The notes under the pieces are model-generated. The model did not search any database. It saw only the letters and a list, made by a program, of their open reading frames with translations, and was not told where the DNA came from. A program made the position numbers and the translations under genes. DNA of 64,000 nt. Source: Schizochytrium sp. TIO01 (lineage: Eukaryota; Sar; Bigyra; Thraustochytrida; Thraustochytriidae). Shown here one piece after another: positions 11,477 to 21,748 of this stretch (the first letter of the stretch is position 1; every line of letters starts with the position of its first letter). The stretch spans positions 3,919,148 through 3,983,147 of the forward strand of contig SMSO01000014.1 of assembly GCA_004764695.1 (NCBI GenBank), written 5' to 3'.

Positions 11477-13012
11477 ATGGCTACCGCGGTGGAACGTGCT
11501 AACCAGCCCGATGTGGCGACGGAGGCCTCAGGCCCTGAGGAAAAAGCCCAGGCCCAAGAGCTGCTCAAGAGGCTAACATCAACCACCTCGTGGACCAAGG
11601 ACGATGTAGTCAAGTCTTTGACAATTCCTCGTGGTGAAGAGTATCTTGAAAGCACTCTGATCCGTTTCTTGCGTGCCCGTAAGGGAGATATTGCTAAATC
11701 AAGCGAGATGATGAGTGAGGCACTTGAATTCCGCAAGCAGCATGATGTGGATAACATTCTGGAAAAGCCAATTGCCAAGGAACTTTTGCGCCACATTCGC
11801 AAGGGTATCTATGACGGCTTCTTGCCCTCTTTCGACACCTTTGGTCGCCCCATCTATGTTCTGCGTGGAGGTGCTAGCAACGACGCTCTGCACAGCCTAC
11901 TGAAGGAAAACCCAACTGGCTACGCCGATGATTGGGATATCCATCTGTTGGAAGATGCCTTTGTACATTGGCATCTCATCATGATCGAGTATTTGACAAC
12001 AGTTCTCTTCGCAGAGGCTACCAAGAAGGCCGGCCGCTTGATTAACAAGTACATCGTCATTGATGACCTTAAGGGCCTTACCCTTCACGGAATCAAGGGC
12101 CTGTACAAAATCATCAGTTGCTTTAAAAAGACTACTGTCATCGATCAGCTCCTCTACCCTGAGCTTCTTGGCATGCTCATGTTCTGCAACAGTCCTTCTG
12201 TTTTCCGTGCCCCGTACAAACTCATTTCCAGCTTTCTTGAGGGTGACACTACTCGTAAGATCTTTGTTTTGGGTGGAGAATCACAATTTCGCCCAGCTCT
12301 TGATGTGGTAGCCAAGCGCGAGCAACTCCCCGAATTCTTCGGTGGTACCCTTAAGGGCCACCATGTATCAACGTATGAAAGCCCCGACACTGTTATGTAC
12401 GATCGCATCGACGACTTTGTAGCTGAGAATGGCAAGCGTGCAGGTTTTGACATTGAGAAGCGCAGCACTGCATTCACCAAAATCCATCTTCCTGCCAAGG
12501 CTGAGGAGTCTGTGGCTGTCAAAGTTAATGAAGGCGAGGTCGTTGAGTGGCAGCTCACAGTTGAGGCGCATGACGTGAGTTACCGTGCAGTTTTCCAACC
12601 TGATAAGGATGGTGCCGCGTCGCAGGTTGTCGATGAGCCTGCCAGGAACCCGCATGCATCTGACATTCGCTGGCACAACAGCTACCACGCTGAGCAGCCG
12701 GGCACCTTGACAATTTGGGTGAGCAATAAGCACAGCCGCATGCGGTCTAAGACTGTCTTGTACAGAATTTACACCTGGCAGCCCCAGGCCAAGCCAGAAG
12801 ATAACGCCGAGAAGGCCGCACAGGTTGTCGAGGGAGAGACTGTCCCCACTGAAGCTACCCCAGCATCCACTGCACAGGCAGCTAGTGCTGCCCCGGCTAC
12901 TGCTGTCCCGGCTACTGCTGAAGGTGCCTCTACGGATAGTACTGTTCCTGCTAAAATTGCAGAGACCAATGGAACTCCTCAGCCGCCTGTTGCACCAACA
13001 ACTGAGGAGTAA
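11477..13012 (+). CDS. SEC14-like lipid-transfer protein with GOLD domain (patellin-like)
   Basis: A 511-residue soluble protein. Residues about 53-90 are a CRAL-TRIO N-terminal helical segment (LIRFLRARKGDIAKSSEMM). Residues about 105-300 are the CRAL-TRIO/SEC14 lipid-binding fold, recognisable from YPELLGMLMFCNSPSVFRA and LPEFFGG. Residues about 335-445 are a GOLD-type beta-sandwich (VVEWQLTVEAHDVSYRAVF). The tail from about 450 is Ala/Thr/Pro-rich low complexity. Such proteins bind and exchange phosphoinositides or phosphatidylcholine and link lipid metabolism to membrane traffic; the GOLD domain mediates protein contacts. The SEC14-then-GOLD order matches plant patellins and SEC14L proteins. 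The ATG at 11477 is the first in-frame one, follows an AT-rich leader and gives a full-length family member. It is intronless and ends with TAA. Confidence 0.93.
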   Translation: MATAVERANQPDVATEASGPEEKAQAQELLKRLTSTTSWTKDDVVKSLTIPRGEEYLESTLIRFLRARKGDIAKSSEMMSEALEFRKQHDVDNILEKPIAKELLRHIRKGIYDGFLPSFDTFGRPIYVLRGGASNDALHSLLKENPTGYADDWDIHLLEDAFVHWHLIMIEYLTTVLFAEATKKAGRLINKYIVIDDLKGLTLHGIKGLYKIISCFKKTTVIDQLLYPELLGMLMFCNSPSVFRAPYKLISSFLEGDTTRKIFVLGGESQFRPALDVVAKREQLPEFFGGTLKGHHVSTYESPDTVMYDRIDDFVAENGKRAGFDIEKRSTAFTKIHLPAKAEESVAVKVNEGEVVEWQLTVEAHDVSYRAVFQPDKDGAASQVVDEPARNPHASDIRWHNSYHAEQPGTLTIWVSNKHSRMRSKTVLYRIYTWQPQAKPEDNAEKAAQVVEGETVPTEATPASTAQAASAAPATAVPATAEGASTDSTVPAKIAETNGTPQPPVAPTTEE

Positions 13013-14069
13013 AACATCAATGCCAATACTAAAACAACCAACTGTCATGTTACTATGACAACAACTGACTCCCTGTTGATTGATTTAGCGAAAGGTCTCT
13101 GCTCTAAGATTACTATCAACACTATCACAAATATAATAGAGAGAGACATGTTACCTATTTCTCGTCATGAAGGTCGCTCTTTTTGTCACCTTAACGCGCA
13201 TTTTTTTAAAATTGCCTTACACCCTCCATAATTACTATTGCAAGCGAACAAACATAAACATACCAGCTGCTTCTTCTTCCCAAGGTCGGGGTAAAGGTTA
13301 GGTGACTTAGGCGGTAACATGCCTGCAGCATACAAGATTCGCGAAAACAAGTGAGCATCTAAACAGGAGAAATACATTTGGAAGTATCACGTAATACCCT
13401 TTCTCCTCGAGTTCATAATCAACTTGTGATGTCAATGTAGAGACCTACCGCGGGTCTGGGATCGAAATTTTATGCTACTGTCAACGGGGGAAGATGGACC
13501 AGAAGAAAGCATATTCTAGATCCGTTGCTTCTATATTGCATTCAGAACTTTTTAATGCGCAGTTCTAGAGTGGTTTAGTCTCAACCTTACTTTATCCCCC
13601 ATAATTCTTTTTGTTCTTTCTATTCTAGCGACTAATGATGCATTTTGATTCTTTACACCGTGAAATCAAATTGAATCGATACTTGTGTCAATATCGATCA
13701 ATATGTGCTTACAATTTTATGACCATTTAGTTTGATTTGTTCTAAAATCTAAAGTAAAACATCAGATCATTGAATCAATTGGAATTAGTGCTTGTGGAAA
13801 CGCCGGGGGAAATGCTCCTACAACTCAATGACAGTAGATTACTTTTATAATGAAAAGTTACAGCAAAGTCGCAGACAAGTGTTTTCTTCAATGTTAATTA
13901 TGATGAGTCAAATGAATCAATCAAGCTCTCACAAGAGTTTTTTTGGAAATTAATTATGATGAGTCAAATGAATCAATAAAGTTAGACAGGACCTTCCATG
14001 GCCTTTGAAAAACAAATGCCCAATTCCAAGAGTTGAATAAAGCGTTGAACAGAGCGTTGCTGAAGTGCA
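13013..14069. other. Convergent intergenic region, 1.06 kb
   Basis: The shared 3' region of the SEC14-GOLD gene (plus) and the methyltransferase-like gene (minus). It is AT-rich with no ORF of note. A 28-bp direct repeat lies at its right end. Confidence 0.6.
13894..13977. repeat. 28-bp direct repeat, two copies
   Basis: Identical 28-bp copies at 13894-13921 and 13950-13977 (TTAATTATGATGAGTCAAAT followed by GAATCAAT), separated by 28 bp. Each contains TGAGTCA, the core of AP-1/Gcn4-type bZIP sites. They lie in the putative 3' UTR of the neighbouring minus-strand gene, so a promoter role is doubtful. Confidence 0.9.
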
Positions 14070-15134
14070 TCAGCCGCCCCAGAGATAGCTGAACCATCCC
14101 TGTGGCTTGCGCTCCAGGATGAAGCATTTCTCGTAGCATTCAGAAAACGGCACAACATCCACAATGTCCACGACCTCCCATCTGGACTCAAGTGTATCAA
14201 AAAAGCTCTTGTCCGCATGCGCACCACCGCGACCCTCGCCAACATAGACGAGATGTTTGCCCTTAAATTTGCTCAAGCACTTGGAGGCCATGTCAGTCGG
14301 AGGAGGGGCCACCAGCAATAGTGTCCGGTCGCTGTGCTTACGGAGGACATCCTGGTTACCCTCAAGCACACCAGTTTGCTCCTTGTCCTTTTCAGAAGGC
14401 AAGTAAAGCTGCGAATAGTCGTCGTAAGCAATAATGTCGACCTTGTAAGTGTTGGCAAGTTCGTTCTTCCACTGTCCATAGCCAGCACCCATCTCAACGA
14501 GCGGGCCGAGAGCTGCGATCTTTTTCATGGCCTCGTCAGACCACTTTACACAGCCATATTCACGCAGATACTCATCGCGAGCGTGTGCTTGGTCAGGAGC
14601 AACCCCAAAGATGAGTTGCTGGGCCTCGCGGTTCACGGCCTCCTTGAGCTTGTGCATTTCCATGCGAAAGTCACGTTCGGAGATTTCGCGGCGGTTCAGG
14701 CGCTCCTGCAGCAAAAAGATGCGATTGCGAGCCTTTGCGCGAAGGTTGAGCATCTCGCGCTCGCGAGCGTCGCGGACCTCGATGCCGGCCACAAGCTCAG
14801 GGTAGACGAAAGGGCTGACATCAGCGACCTTGGAGGTCTCGGCTGTGCTCTCAGAGGTCTTGGTTGGGTTGACTTCGGGGACCTTGGCGGAGGCAGCTTC
14901 CGAAGGTGCTGCCTCAGCATCTGCGAAACGGGAACCTGGAGCAAGGGCCCAAGCAGACCCAGCAAGAGCCACAATGCCAGCCGCAGCCGTCCAAGTTGAG
15001 GTTGAGGTTGGCGATGCAGAGGCCTGCAGCCGCGAACGCGCCACAGAAAGGCTACGGGAGGAGACTCGGCAAGAGGTCACGCGAGAGAGACCACCGAGGC
15101 CCACGCGAAGCGGGCTCGCCAAAGTCGATGCCAT
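14070..15134 (-). CDS. Methyltransferase-like protein with mitochondrial-type presequence
   Basis: A 354-residue protein starting at ATG 15134; the open frame begins three codons earlier at a TTG. The first about 50 residues are rich in Arg, Ser and Ala and lack acidic residues, typical of a mitochondrial targeting peptide. A short Ala-rich hydrophobic segment (GIVALAGSAWALAPG) follows, which could be a membrane anchor. A charged helical region spans residues about 115-175. The C-terminal domain carries LVEMGAGYGQW, resembling SAM-binding motif I of class I methyltransferases, an acidic motif II-like AYDDY, a DRTLLLVAPPP strand and HLVYVGEGRGG. This matches a family of uncharacterised SAM-dependent-methyltransferase-like proteins common in protists and fungi. 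The substrate is unknown, and activity is inferred from motif I only. Confidence 0.8.
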   Translation of the reverse strand: MASTLASPLRVGLGGLSRVTSCRVSSRSLSVARSRLQASASPTSTSTWTAAAGIVALAGSAWALAPGSRFADAEAAPSEAASAKVPEVNPTKTSESTAETSKVADVSPFVYPELVAGIEVRDAREREMLNLRAKARNRIFLLQERLNRREISERDFRMEMHKLKEAVNREAQQLIFGVAPDQAHARDEYLREYGCVKWSDEAMKKIAALGPLVEMGAGYGQWKNELANTYKVDIIAYDDYSQLYLPSEKDKEQTGVLEGNQDVLRKHSDRTLLLVAPPPTDMASKCLSKFKGKHLVYVGEGRGGAHADKSFFDTLESRWEVVDIVDVVPFSECYEKCFILERKPQGWFSYLWGG

Positions 15135-15737
15135 AGTTTGCAAATGCAGTGCAGTGCAATTCGAGAATTGCCTCTAGGTACTAGTAGTTGTACTACAACT
15201 TTCTTTCTCGCAATAGCCTTTTATTTTGTTAATGAACCAACAAAGCGGTGTAGGAGAAACAAGAAAAAAAGCATAACAAAGAAAACACAATGAATTTGGG
15301 TTGCGATCTTGATGAGATCAGGCCAACAATTGGTAACCAAGGAAAACACGAGTTGGTTTAAAGGGATAACATCTTTCAAAAAAGAAACTAAACATGAACG
15401 ATTTGGTGCAAGTCCTTCGATTTTTCAGGAGTAACAAATGAATGAGGTTGAAAAGGAGAGATGTCAATGCATTCATTGTTGGATGATCAGGTAAAGAATG
15501 TATAGGAACGAGATAACTTCTTCGAAGTCCTCATGTTTGGTGCTTGTGTTCCATTAACTAACAGGAAAGAATAGACCAGAGATGTAAAGAAGAAAATGAA
15601 GGACCTGGTGAAAAGTTGGCATGCGGCTACCTTCTATCTTACTACGAAGTAGAAGAAGGCATACCTTGACTTAGTCCCATGACTACGATAGCTTTGCTTT
15701 GTTAATTTGTAGGAAATTAAAAAACGTGGCTATTAAA
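15135..15737. other. Intergenic region, 0.6 kb
   Basis: AT-rich spacer between two minus-strand genes: the upstream region of the methyltransferase-like gene and the 3' region of the MFS gene. It contains a small GTTGTA/TACAAC foldback (15187-15199). Nothing else was seen. Confidence 0.6.
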
Positions 15738-17360
15738 TCAGTCCTCAGATTCTTCTGAGACGTTTTCGCACTCCTTAGAGCGACCACTACGGCCTTTGGG
15801 AAAGACACAAGCAAAGATAGTTCCCATGACCAAGACAATTAGCGCTGCACCGCGATAAGTGGCTGGCGCCCCAAACTCCTCAATAGCCAAGGATCCAAAG
15901 ATGAGTCCAGAACTTACGCCAAGACTACGAACAGCCATCCGTGTGCCTTGTGCAAAGCTCTCGAGTCCACGTGGTGCCATATCGCTAATAATGAGCACAC
16001 AAGAAAGCTGTGAAAGCGCAAAAGTAAGTCCGTGTAGGGGCTCACATAGCAAAATTAGCCAGCTGTAGTGAGTAGGAATAAAGGTGTATGCAGTAACACG
16101 GATGGAGAAGGCAACGAGCGCAAAGTAGAAGAGCTGCGAGGCTGAGAAACGCTCCAAGAGTGAGCGAGCCCAGGTAAAGCACGGGATCTCAAAAATCACA
16201 GTAACACATACGGAAAGTGCCATAACCATGTTAGAGGATCCAATTTCGTCGCGAAAGAAGAGGAATGATAAATTCTGGACAAGGCCAATACCAGCGCGAG
16301 CGACAGCGAGAGTTATAAAGAAAATTACATTTGGGAGGCTGCAACACGCAATAGTGGCAAAAATCGCCAGCTTCTGCCCAACGGAAAGGTTCGACAAGAG
16401 CCCTGCGTCATCATCATCATTTAAGCCTTGGTCCTTGTTGGAGTTTGCAAGTTCGACGGACGTGTCAGTCCCGTCGCTGACAGTGGTAGAGACTGATGTG
16501 ACTGTGCTTGAGGTAGTGTCGTGATGCACCAACGCGCGGGATTGACCTGCCTCTAGCGCGAGCGTCTCGGCCTCATCGCTACTGTCTTCGTCGCTTTCAT
16601 ACTCGGAGCGCAGGCTTTCCATGGCTGAGGCTCGCTCGAGGTTCTCGAATTGGCTAGTACCGTGACCTTCCTGACCCATAGAAGCGCCTCGGCCAGACTC
16701 AGTGCGCTGCAAACTTCCCTCTTCCCTTGCAAGCGCTTTGTACGAGTGGCCAAGAGAGCGACGCCACATCATATTGGCAAGAAAGGCAAGAAGGAACATG
16801 ATACTTGAGAGAACATAAAAGGGCACCATATACAAGTAGCTTCCAGAGTAGTCGAAGATAGCTCCCAGGGAAAAATTTCCGAGAGCGCGCGAGACTGCAC
16901 CAAAGGCACGTTCACGGCCGTAAAGTTTTTTACGCTCCTCAGCCATATTCCTCCGTGATGTTCCTACAGGGACATCGACATGCGCAAGGCAGTAGCTGTC
17001 CATCACAGTTTGTGCCCCTGCAAAGAGGACTGTGTGGCTGCATCTGATGAGGAGAACAGAGTAAACATTGTGGAATTGCGGGAACCAGAAGAGCGAAAAC
17101 ATGATGGCAGCTGATGCCGTGGACACAACCATTGTCATTTCGAGCCCGAGAACTCGATCTGCAAGGAGTCCCCAGACGAGCGGGGAGAACGAATTCAGAA
17201 ATCTTGCCACAGATTCCACGCCGCCGATCTCCGCCTGGTCCAGTCCTAGCGACTCGACGAGCAGTACCATGAACCTTCCCTGCGAAGCAAACACAAGGTA
17301 CCCCAGTACAAAGACCCACCTTGGCCTCAGTGTGCCATCACGGTTTACAAAGAAACCCAT
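15738..17360 (-). CDS. Major facilitator superfamily transporter (MFS_1-like), paralogue A
   Basis: A 540-residue polytopic protein of about 12 hydrophobic segments, split by a long acidic Ser-rich cytosolic loop (residues about 210-320). The N-terminal half has a motif A-like turn (WGLLADRVLG) between the second and third segments and a conserved cytosolic stretch KKLYGRERAFGAVSRALGN, typical of the MFS_1-like/nucleoside-H+-symporter-like branch. The C-terminal half ends with a basic/acidic tail. The ATG at 17360 begins MGFFVNRDGTLRPRW, closely matched by paralogue B (MGFFVGVDGALRPRW), which confirms the start. The substrate cannot be deduced. The paralogue lies 4.4 kb away in the same orientation, so this is a local duplication with substantial divergence, especially in the central loop. 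Confidence 0.88.
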   Translation of the reverse strand: MGFFVNRDGTLRPRWVFVLGYLVFASQGRFMVLLVESLGLDQAEIGGVESVARFLNSFSPLVWGLLADRVLGLEMTMVVSTASAAIMFSLFWFPQFHNVYSVLLIRCSHTVLFAGAQTVMDSYCLAHVDVPVGTSRRNMAEERKKLYGRERAFGAVSRALGNFSLGAIFDYSGSYLYMVPFYVLSSIMFLLAFLANMMWRRSLGHSYKALAREEGSLQRTESGRGASMGQEGHGTSQFENLERASAMESLRSEYESDEDSSDEAETLALEAGQSRALVHHDTTSSTVTSVSTTVSDGTDTSVELANSNKDQGLNDDDDAGLLSNLSVGQKLAIFATIACCSLPNVIFFITLAVARAGIGLVQNLSFLFFRDEIGSSNMVMALSVCVTVIFEIPCFTWARSLLERFSASQLFYFALVAFSIRVTAYTFIPTHYSWLILLCEPLHGLTFALSQLSCVLIISDMAPRGLESFAQGTRMAVRSLGVSSGLIFGSLAIEEFGAPATYRGAALIVLVMGTIFACVFPKGRSGRSKECENVSEESED

Positions 17361-18284
17361 TTTCTACCCTCCCCCTCCACACGTCGTACCGCACCTCCCG
17401 TGGCCCTGCACAAGGTCTTTGCCAGCGTCGTAGCAACCAGGCCAAAGAAAAAGCCCACGACGAACTCAGGACAAACAATCCACCGATCCCAGACCCCTGC
17501 CACCAAAATATAAGCAACTCCCAAGAAACACCACCTGTGACGCCGCGACCAGTGCCAACTGTCGCGTCGCTGCCGGTGCGTTTCCAGAGCTAATGCCACT
17601 GCCGGTGCTGCAGGAGCGACGAGGAGACTACGATGGTCTCGCCGCTCCGCCGCCTCGCTAGGAGTGCGCCCTCACCCACTAAGACTCCCGCTGCGGCGCC
17701 CGTCTGCGCCGGACTCACGCCTGTGCGCTGCGCCCAATGCCTCGCTCGGGTCAGTTCTGGGAGCCCAGCGAGAGAGGCGGAGGGAGGAGAGCTGAGGACC
17801 TGCGGAGCTCCTACGCGGACAGGGAGCTGATGGCGGGCTTCGTTGTCGAGCGCGGGGGCGTGGCCAGTCGGGTGGCTCGGGTCGCGACGCAATGGCGAAG
17901 GGCGATTGCTGGCGATGCTTGTTGGAGGCCACCCTGATTGAAGGTAGAACTATGGTAATGCTACTGTCTTTTTTTCTTCTTAATTCTCATTTTTAAATTT
18001 ATTTTTCTCTTTGTTGGAAAGGTCAATGTTTAACAAATGAATTTGAAAAGGGAGTCAATTGTGTTGATCAAGCCAACTCGTCGCTCGCCCAACCCTCTTC
18101 CGGGGCACAGATGCCTGCCTACCCACCCACCCGCCTGCCTACCCGCCTTCAAGGCCCCCGCCAGACGGCCAGCTAGCTGTTCGCTTGCTCAGAGGCAGAC
18201 CAGCTATTCAAGTTTGTTACCGCTTCAGCGAACGAATTGAATGGCACCATCGTCGTTAACCTATTATGACAGACAGTTCTTTCT

Positions 18285-18285
18285 C

Positions 18286-18337
<52 letters not shown>

Positions 18338-18339
18338 TC
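18285..18339. repeat. (CTTT)n microsatellite
   Basis: About 13 CTTT units. The antisense KKERKKER frame is an artefact. Confidence 0.95.
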
Positions 18340-18817
18340 GGAATTTGAAAACTTGCGGGAATGCTGAAACTTGAAACTTGTCAGCACTGCTACGGTTTAA
18401 CTTGAGAGGGCCCATTAGGACCTGGTGGGCTTCGAGACGAGGCGTCTCCACCCTACTGTTTTCCGTAGCCAGTTTCTACCGCGACGCCAGCGAAAAGAAA
18501 GCCTCACATACTCAGGGTTCAGCGGAGAGTGCTTTCCCTTTAGTCCAGAGAGAGGCCTATTCAACAGCTAGAGGATACTATAGGGGTGAAAACGGGAGAG
18601 CGCGGATGGGCATTTTCCTCGTCTGTTCTCTACCGGCACCATTTACGGGACACGGGTTATTGCGCAGATGTTTTGGGTATACGTGCGGGAGTTCTGTGAG
18701 AAGTTGGCACGTGCAAGTAAATGTCTGGAAGCCCTGTTATTGACTACTTAGGATGCCTAGCTACCTACTATGCCGTATTACTATCACCTGTGTCAGAAAT
18801 GAAACAAAGTTACTCTG

Positions 18818-18920
18818 TTTCTTTTTCTTTTTCTTTTTCTTTTTCTTTTTCTTTTTCTTTTTCTTTTTCTTTTCTTTTTCTTTTTCTTTTTCTTTTCCGT
18901 TTTCTTTTTTCTTCTTCTTC
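18818..18920. repeat. (TTTTC)n-type pyrimidine tract
   Basis: About 100 bp of CTTTTT/TTTTC units with slippage variants, on the pyrimidine strand only. It could adopt triplex structures. It produces artefactual poly-Phe/Ser and poly-Lys frames. Confidence 0.93.
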
Positions 18921-19573
18921 TTTTTCTTCTTTCCTGAAATAGGTGGTGCGCTCGAGTCCAATTCAAGGATTCCATCCCACTCAATTCCATTCAACCCCAT
19001 TCGAATTGAGCTTCGAGCGGCCCTGGGGCGAGGCGTATTTTTGCTTCTTTGTTTTCCACAAGGCAATCAAGTCCTCAGCTGGTGCAGCCGCGTTAAGGGC
19101 AATGCCCTCCTGGTGCTCTCGAAACCAACTGAGAAGCATTCGTAGGGTTATGTGCTCTGTGGGTCCACAGAAGTACCAGAAAGAATTCAATTCATTCCTC
19201 AGTCACCTTGGAGAAACTGAGCAAGCAGGCTACTGCACTCCATCGCGTGTGTTTAGCAGAATTTCATGGTGTCTCATGCTGCGCAGAATGGTCACGCAGA
19301 CTTTGGAAGGGACCTAAAGCAGGTTGTTTTCAACGTGCACTAAGTAATGTTAAAAAAAAAAAGTAAAGTGCTGGTGACACAGGAGCAGGTCGGGGACAAA
19401 CAAACGACCCTCCTCGTGCCCACTGTACCGAAGATGACCAATTTTGGTCTTGCCATTCAGCAGGGAATCCAAGGTGCCGGCGAAGCAACAGAAAGTAGGT
19501 TCTTACCGAGGTACTTGCCTGCCATTTGAAAGATCGATGGGTCTGCGTCCATCCAACCCCTGCTTAGAATCAG

Positions 19574-19616
19574 TCAGGGTGTGTACGATTAGAAACAATC
19601 ATGGTACACACCCTGA
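19574..19616. repeat. Inverted repeat, 13-bp perfect arms
   Basis: TCAGGGTGTGTAC (19574-19586) and its exact complement (19604-19616) flank a 17-nt loop that itself contains GATT/AATC. It would form a stable stem-loop in RNA or DNA. No flanking gene was identified. Confidence 0.8.
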
Positions 19617-20045
19617 TTGTGTTCTGGCCTGGCTAGCATTTTTCAATTGTCCTTTGCGACAAAGCGTCTCTGTCTCTCTGTAGCACAGGTATGATAAGGC
19701 CCCTGTGATGCGCGTGAAGGCAGATGCCAGGTTCCCCGAGTAGCTCAACATCAGAGCAATCCTCTGCGGGATGATTGATTCCACGCAGGCTTTTCAAGAC
19801 ATTGGCATCGAGAAAAGCAACAGCGTCTTCTTTAAATACTTGGGGTGCAAACCTCGCTGTTAGATTCTCTGGCCAGTGAAGTGTGGCGGGGTCGACAGCC
19901 AGCCTCTGGAGAAGAAGGCATCCCTTTGTGAGCTTGGCATTGTTGGGCAAAGCCATCTTTGTGCTTGTTTGGTCGTCCCGCATGGGACAAAAAGCTTCTT
20001 TTTAATTTGGAATGGCCAAGAGAAAACTTTTATTTTCCTAAGTAC

Positions 20046-20047
20046 GC

Positions 20048-20082
<35 letters not shown>

Positions 20083-20084
20083 AA
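20046..20084. repeat. (CAA)n microsatellite
   Basis: About 12 CAA units. The poly-Gln and antisense poly-Cys frames across it are artefacts. Confidence 0.95.
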
Positions 20085-21748
20085 GCTCCTAAGCGCAACC
20101 CGTTGGTAGATGGAGCTCCTCGTCAAGTCGATTCTTACACTACTAAAAACTTTGATCTCATCGACCAAGGGATTAATCAGTGTGTCTGAGGAAAACTAGT
20201 CAGTACTTCAAGAAACTGACCCAATTCGATTTGTAATCGCTCGTATGAAATGAAAAACGTAGTACTTCTAGATCTTCCTACGCACCCAAAATTGAATCAG
20301 AGAGTGCACAGTCCTGTAGGTAGGTAACCAGCTATGTCTTGCTTACCTTTTGCTCATTTCTTTTCCCTTGACTGTCTCCACAAGCAGACTGCTTGCGAAG
20401 TACAAGCGGGATGATGCTGAGAAGCTCGCTCGTATTTACCGCTCAAAGGGTGGCGCATCTGAATTCGTTTACAATCATGTCGAGGTTTGGAAACTCGCAG
20501 GGTACAGCAGGAAGAACATTGTAAAACGATCAGTTCCTGGTTCCTGTGAGAGCTTTTGGGGTTCACCAGCACGAGAAGAAGGGAATTTATATTGTTTATA
20601 ATCATCGTCAAGCACAGTAGTAACTTTGTTGGTTTAATTTCGAATGCTACCTTCAAGTTGGAGAGCCTTTGGGGATAGCACTGAAAAGGTGCGACGCTCT
20701 GAGTTTTGGGAGGGTTTTACAATGACGAAGCTTGAATATCCTGGGAGGCCTGGCCATGCTAGGGAGGGGTTCTTTAATATACCAATTAAAACTCATTAGA
20801 ATACTTGCTGCCAAAACAGTCCAACTTATAGACAAAGGAAGGAATAGTTTCCACCCAAGACGTATTAGTCGATCATAACGATAACGAGGATATGCGACAC
20901 GCACCCAAATAACAAGCTAATAAAAAAGAATACTTTAATAGCAAAACAAAAACAACCTTCAAAAATTTGCAATATTCTTTCCTATGAAGATTGAAAGAAT
21001 ACGATTGTTGACCTCCAAGGATGCAAAAATATGATTCTTTTGTTTAGTTGGTTATTGTGAGTAAAAAAGGGGTTTATTGTAACTTAACTTACAGTCCAAT
21101 GGAGCAATGGAGTCTAGAAATATACAAAAGTGCATGCACCAAAACCGCCCGTTCACCACAAAACAGGCGAATAGACACACCAGTCTTGTATATGAATGAA
21201 AGGAACCGTCAATTAGCATAAAGAAATGGCAGTACTATAGATGAGCTCCTTCGAGTATAACTATTCAGTCATATGCGCACATCCCATGGCTTTTGGACAT
21301 AACTCGTGGACATAACTGACTTTAGATTTCCAGCAGGTCTTCAACTGTTGGTCTTCCATTTGTTTTATTGCAACCTAGAGAGTGCTCGAGAATTAATTCA
21401 CACTTCAGACTAAGTGACTTGAGATCCATCAAATGTAAAACCGGTGCAACTCCTGATGTTTCACGTAGGTCAAGAGGCTCATAAGCAATATCCCTAGAAC
21501 TCCATCAGTATTAAATCTACTTATATCTTCACTCGTCGATCTCAACAATTGGTATATTTCCTGTATTGCTCTGCATACAGTTCAGTATTTACGTAAATTC
21601 TAGACGAAAGGTAAAATGACAAGATCTATACTTTTTAATATTCTTTTCCATGATATGAAGAAATCAAGATTATTTACAAAACAAAATATATTTCCATTCA
21701 ATCGCGCATGCATAATGAGGAGGTATGTGAGTATATGTATAGTTAGGA

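Larger units (their letters stand above)
17361..21748. other. Intergenic region between the MFS paralogues, 4.4 kb
   Basis: No gene supported. The first 600 bases are GC-rich and lie upstream of paralogue A. The rest is repeat-rich: (CTTT)n at about 18285-18339, (TTTTC)n at about 18818-18920, an inverted repeat at 19574-19616 and (CAA)n at about 20046-20084. Short frames across these are low-complexity artefacts. Confidence 0.55.

Noticed and set aside
18753-19145. Poly-Phe/Ser and poly-Lys frames around 18.8 kb
   Set aside because: Artefacts of the (TTTTC)n tract.
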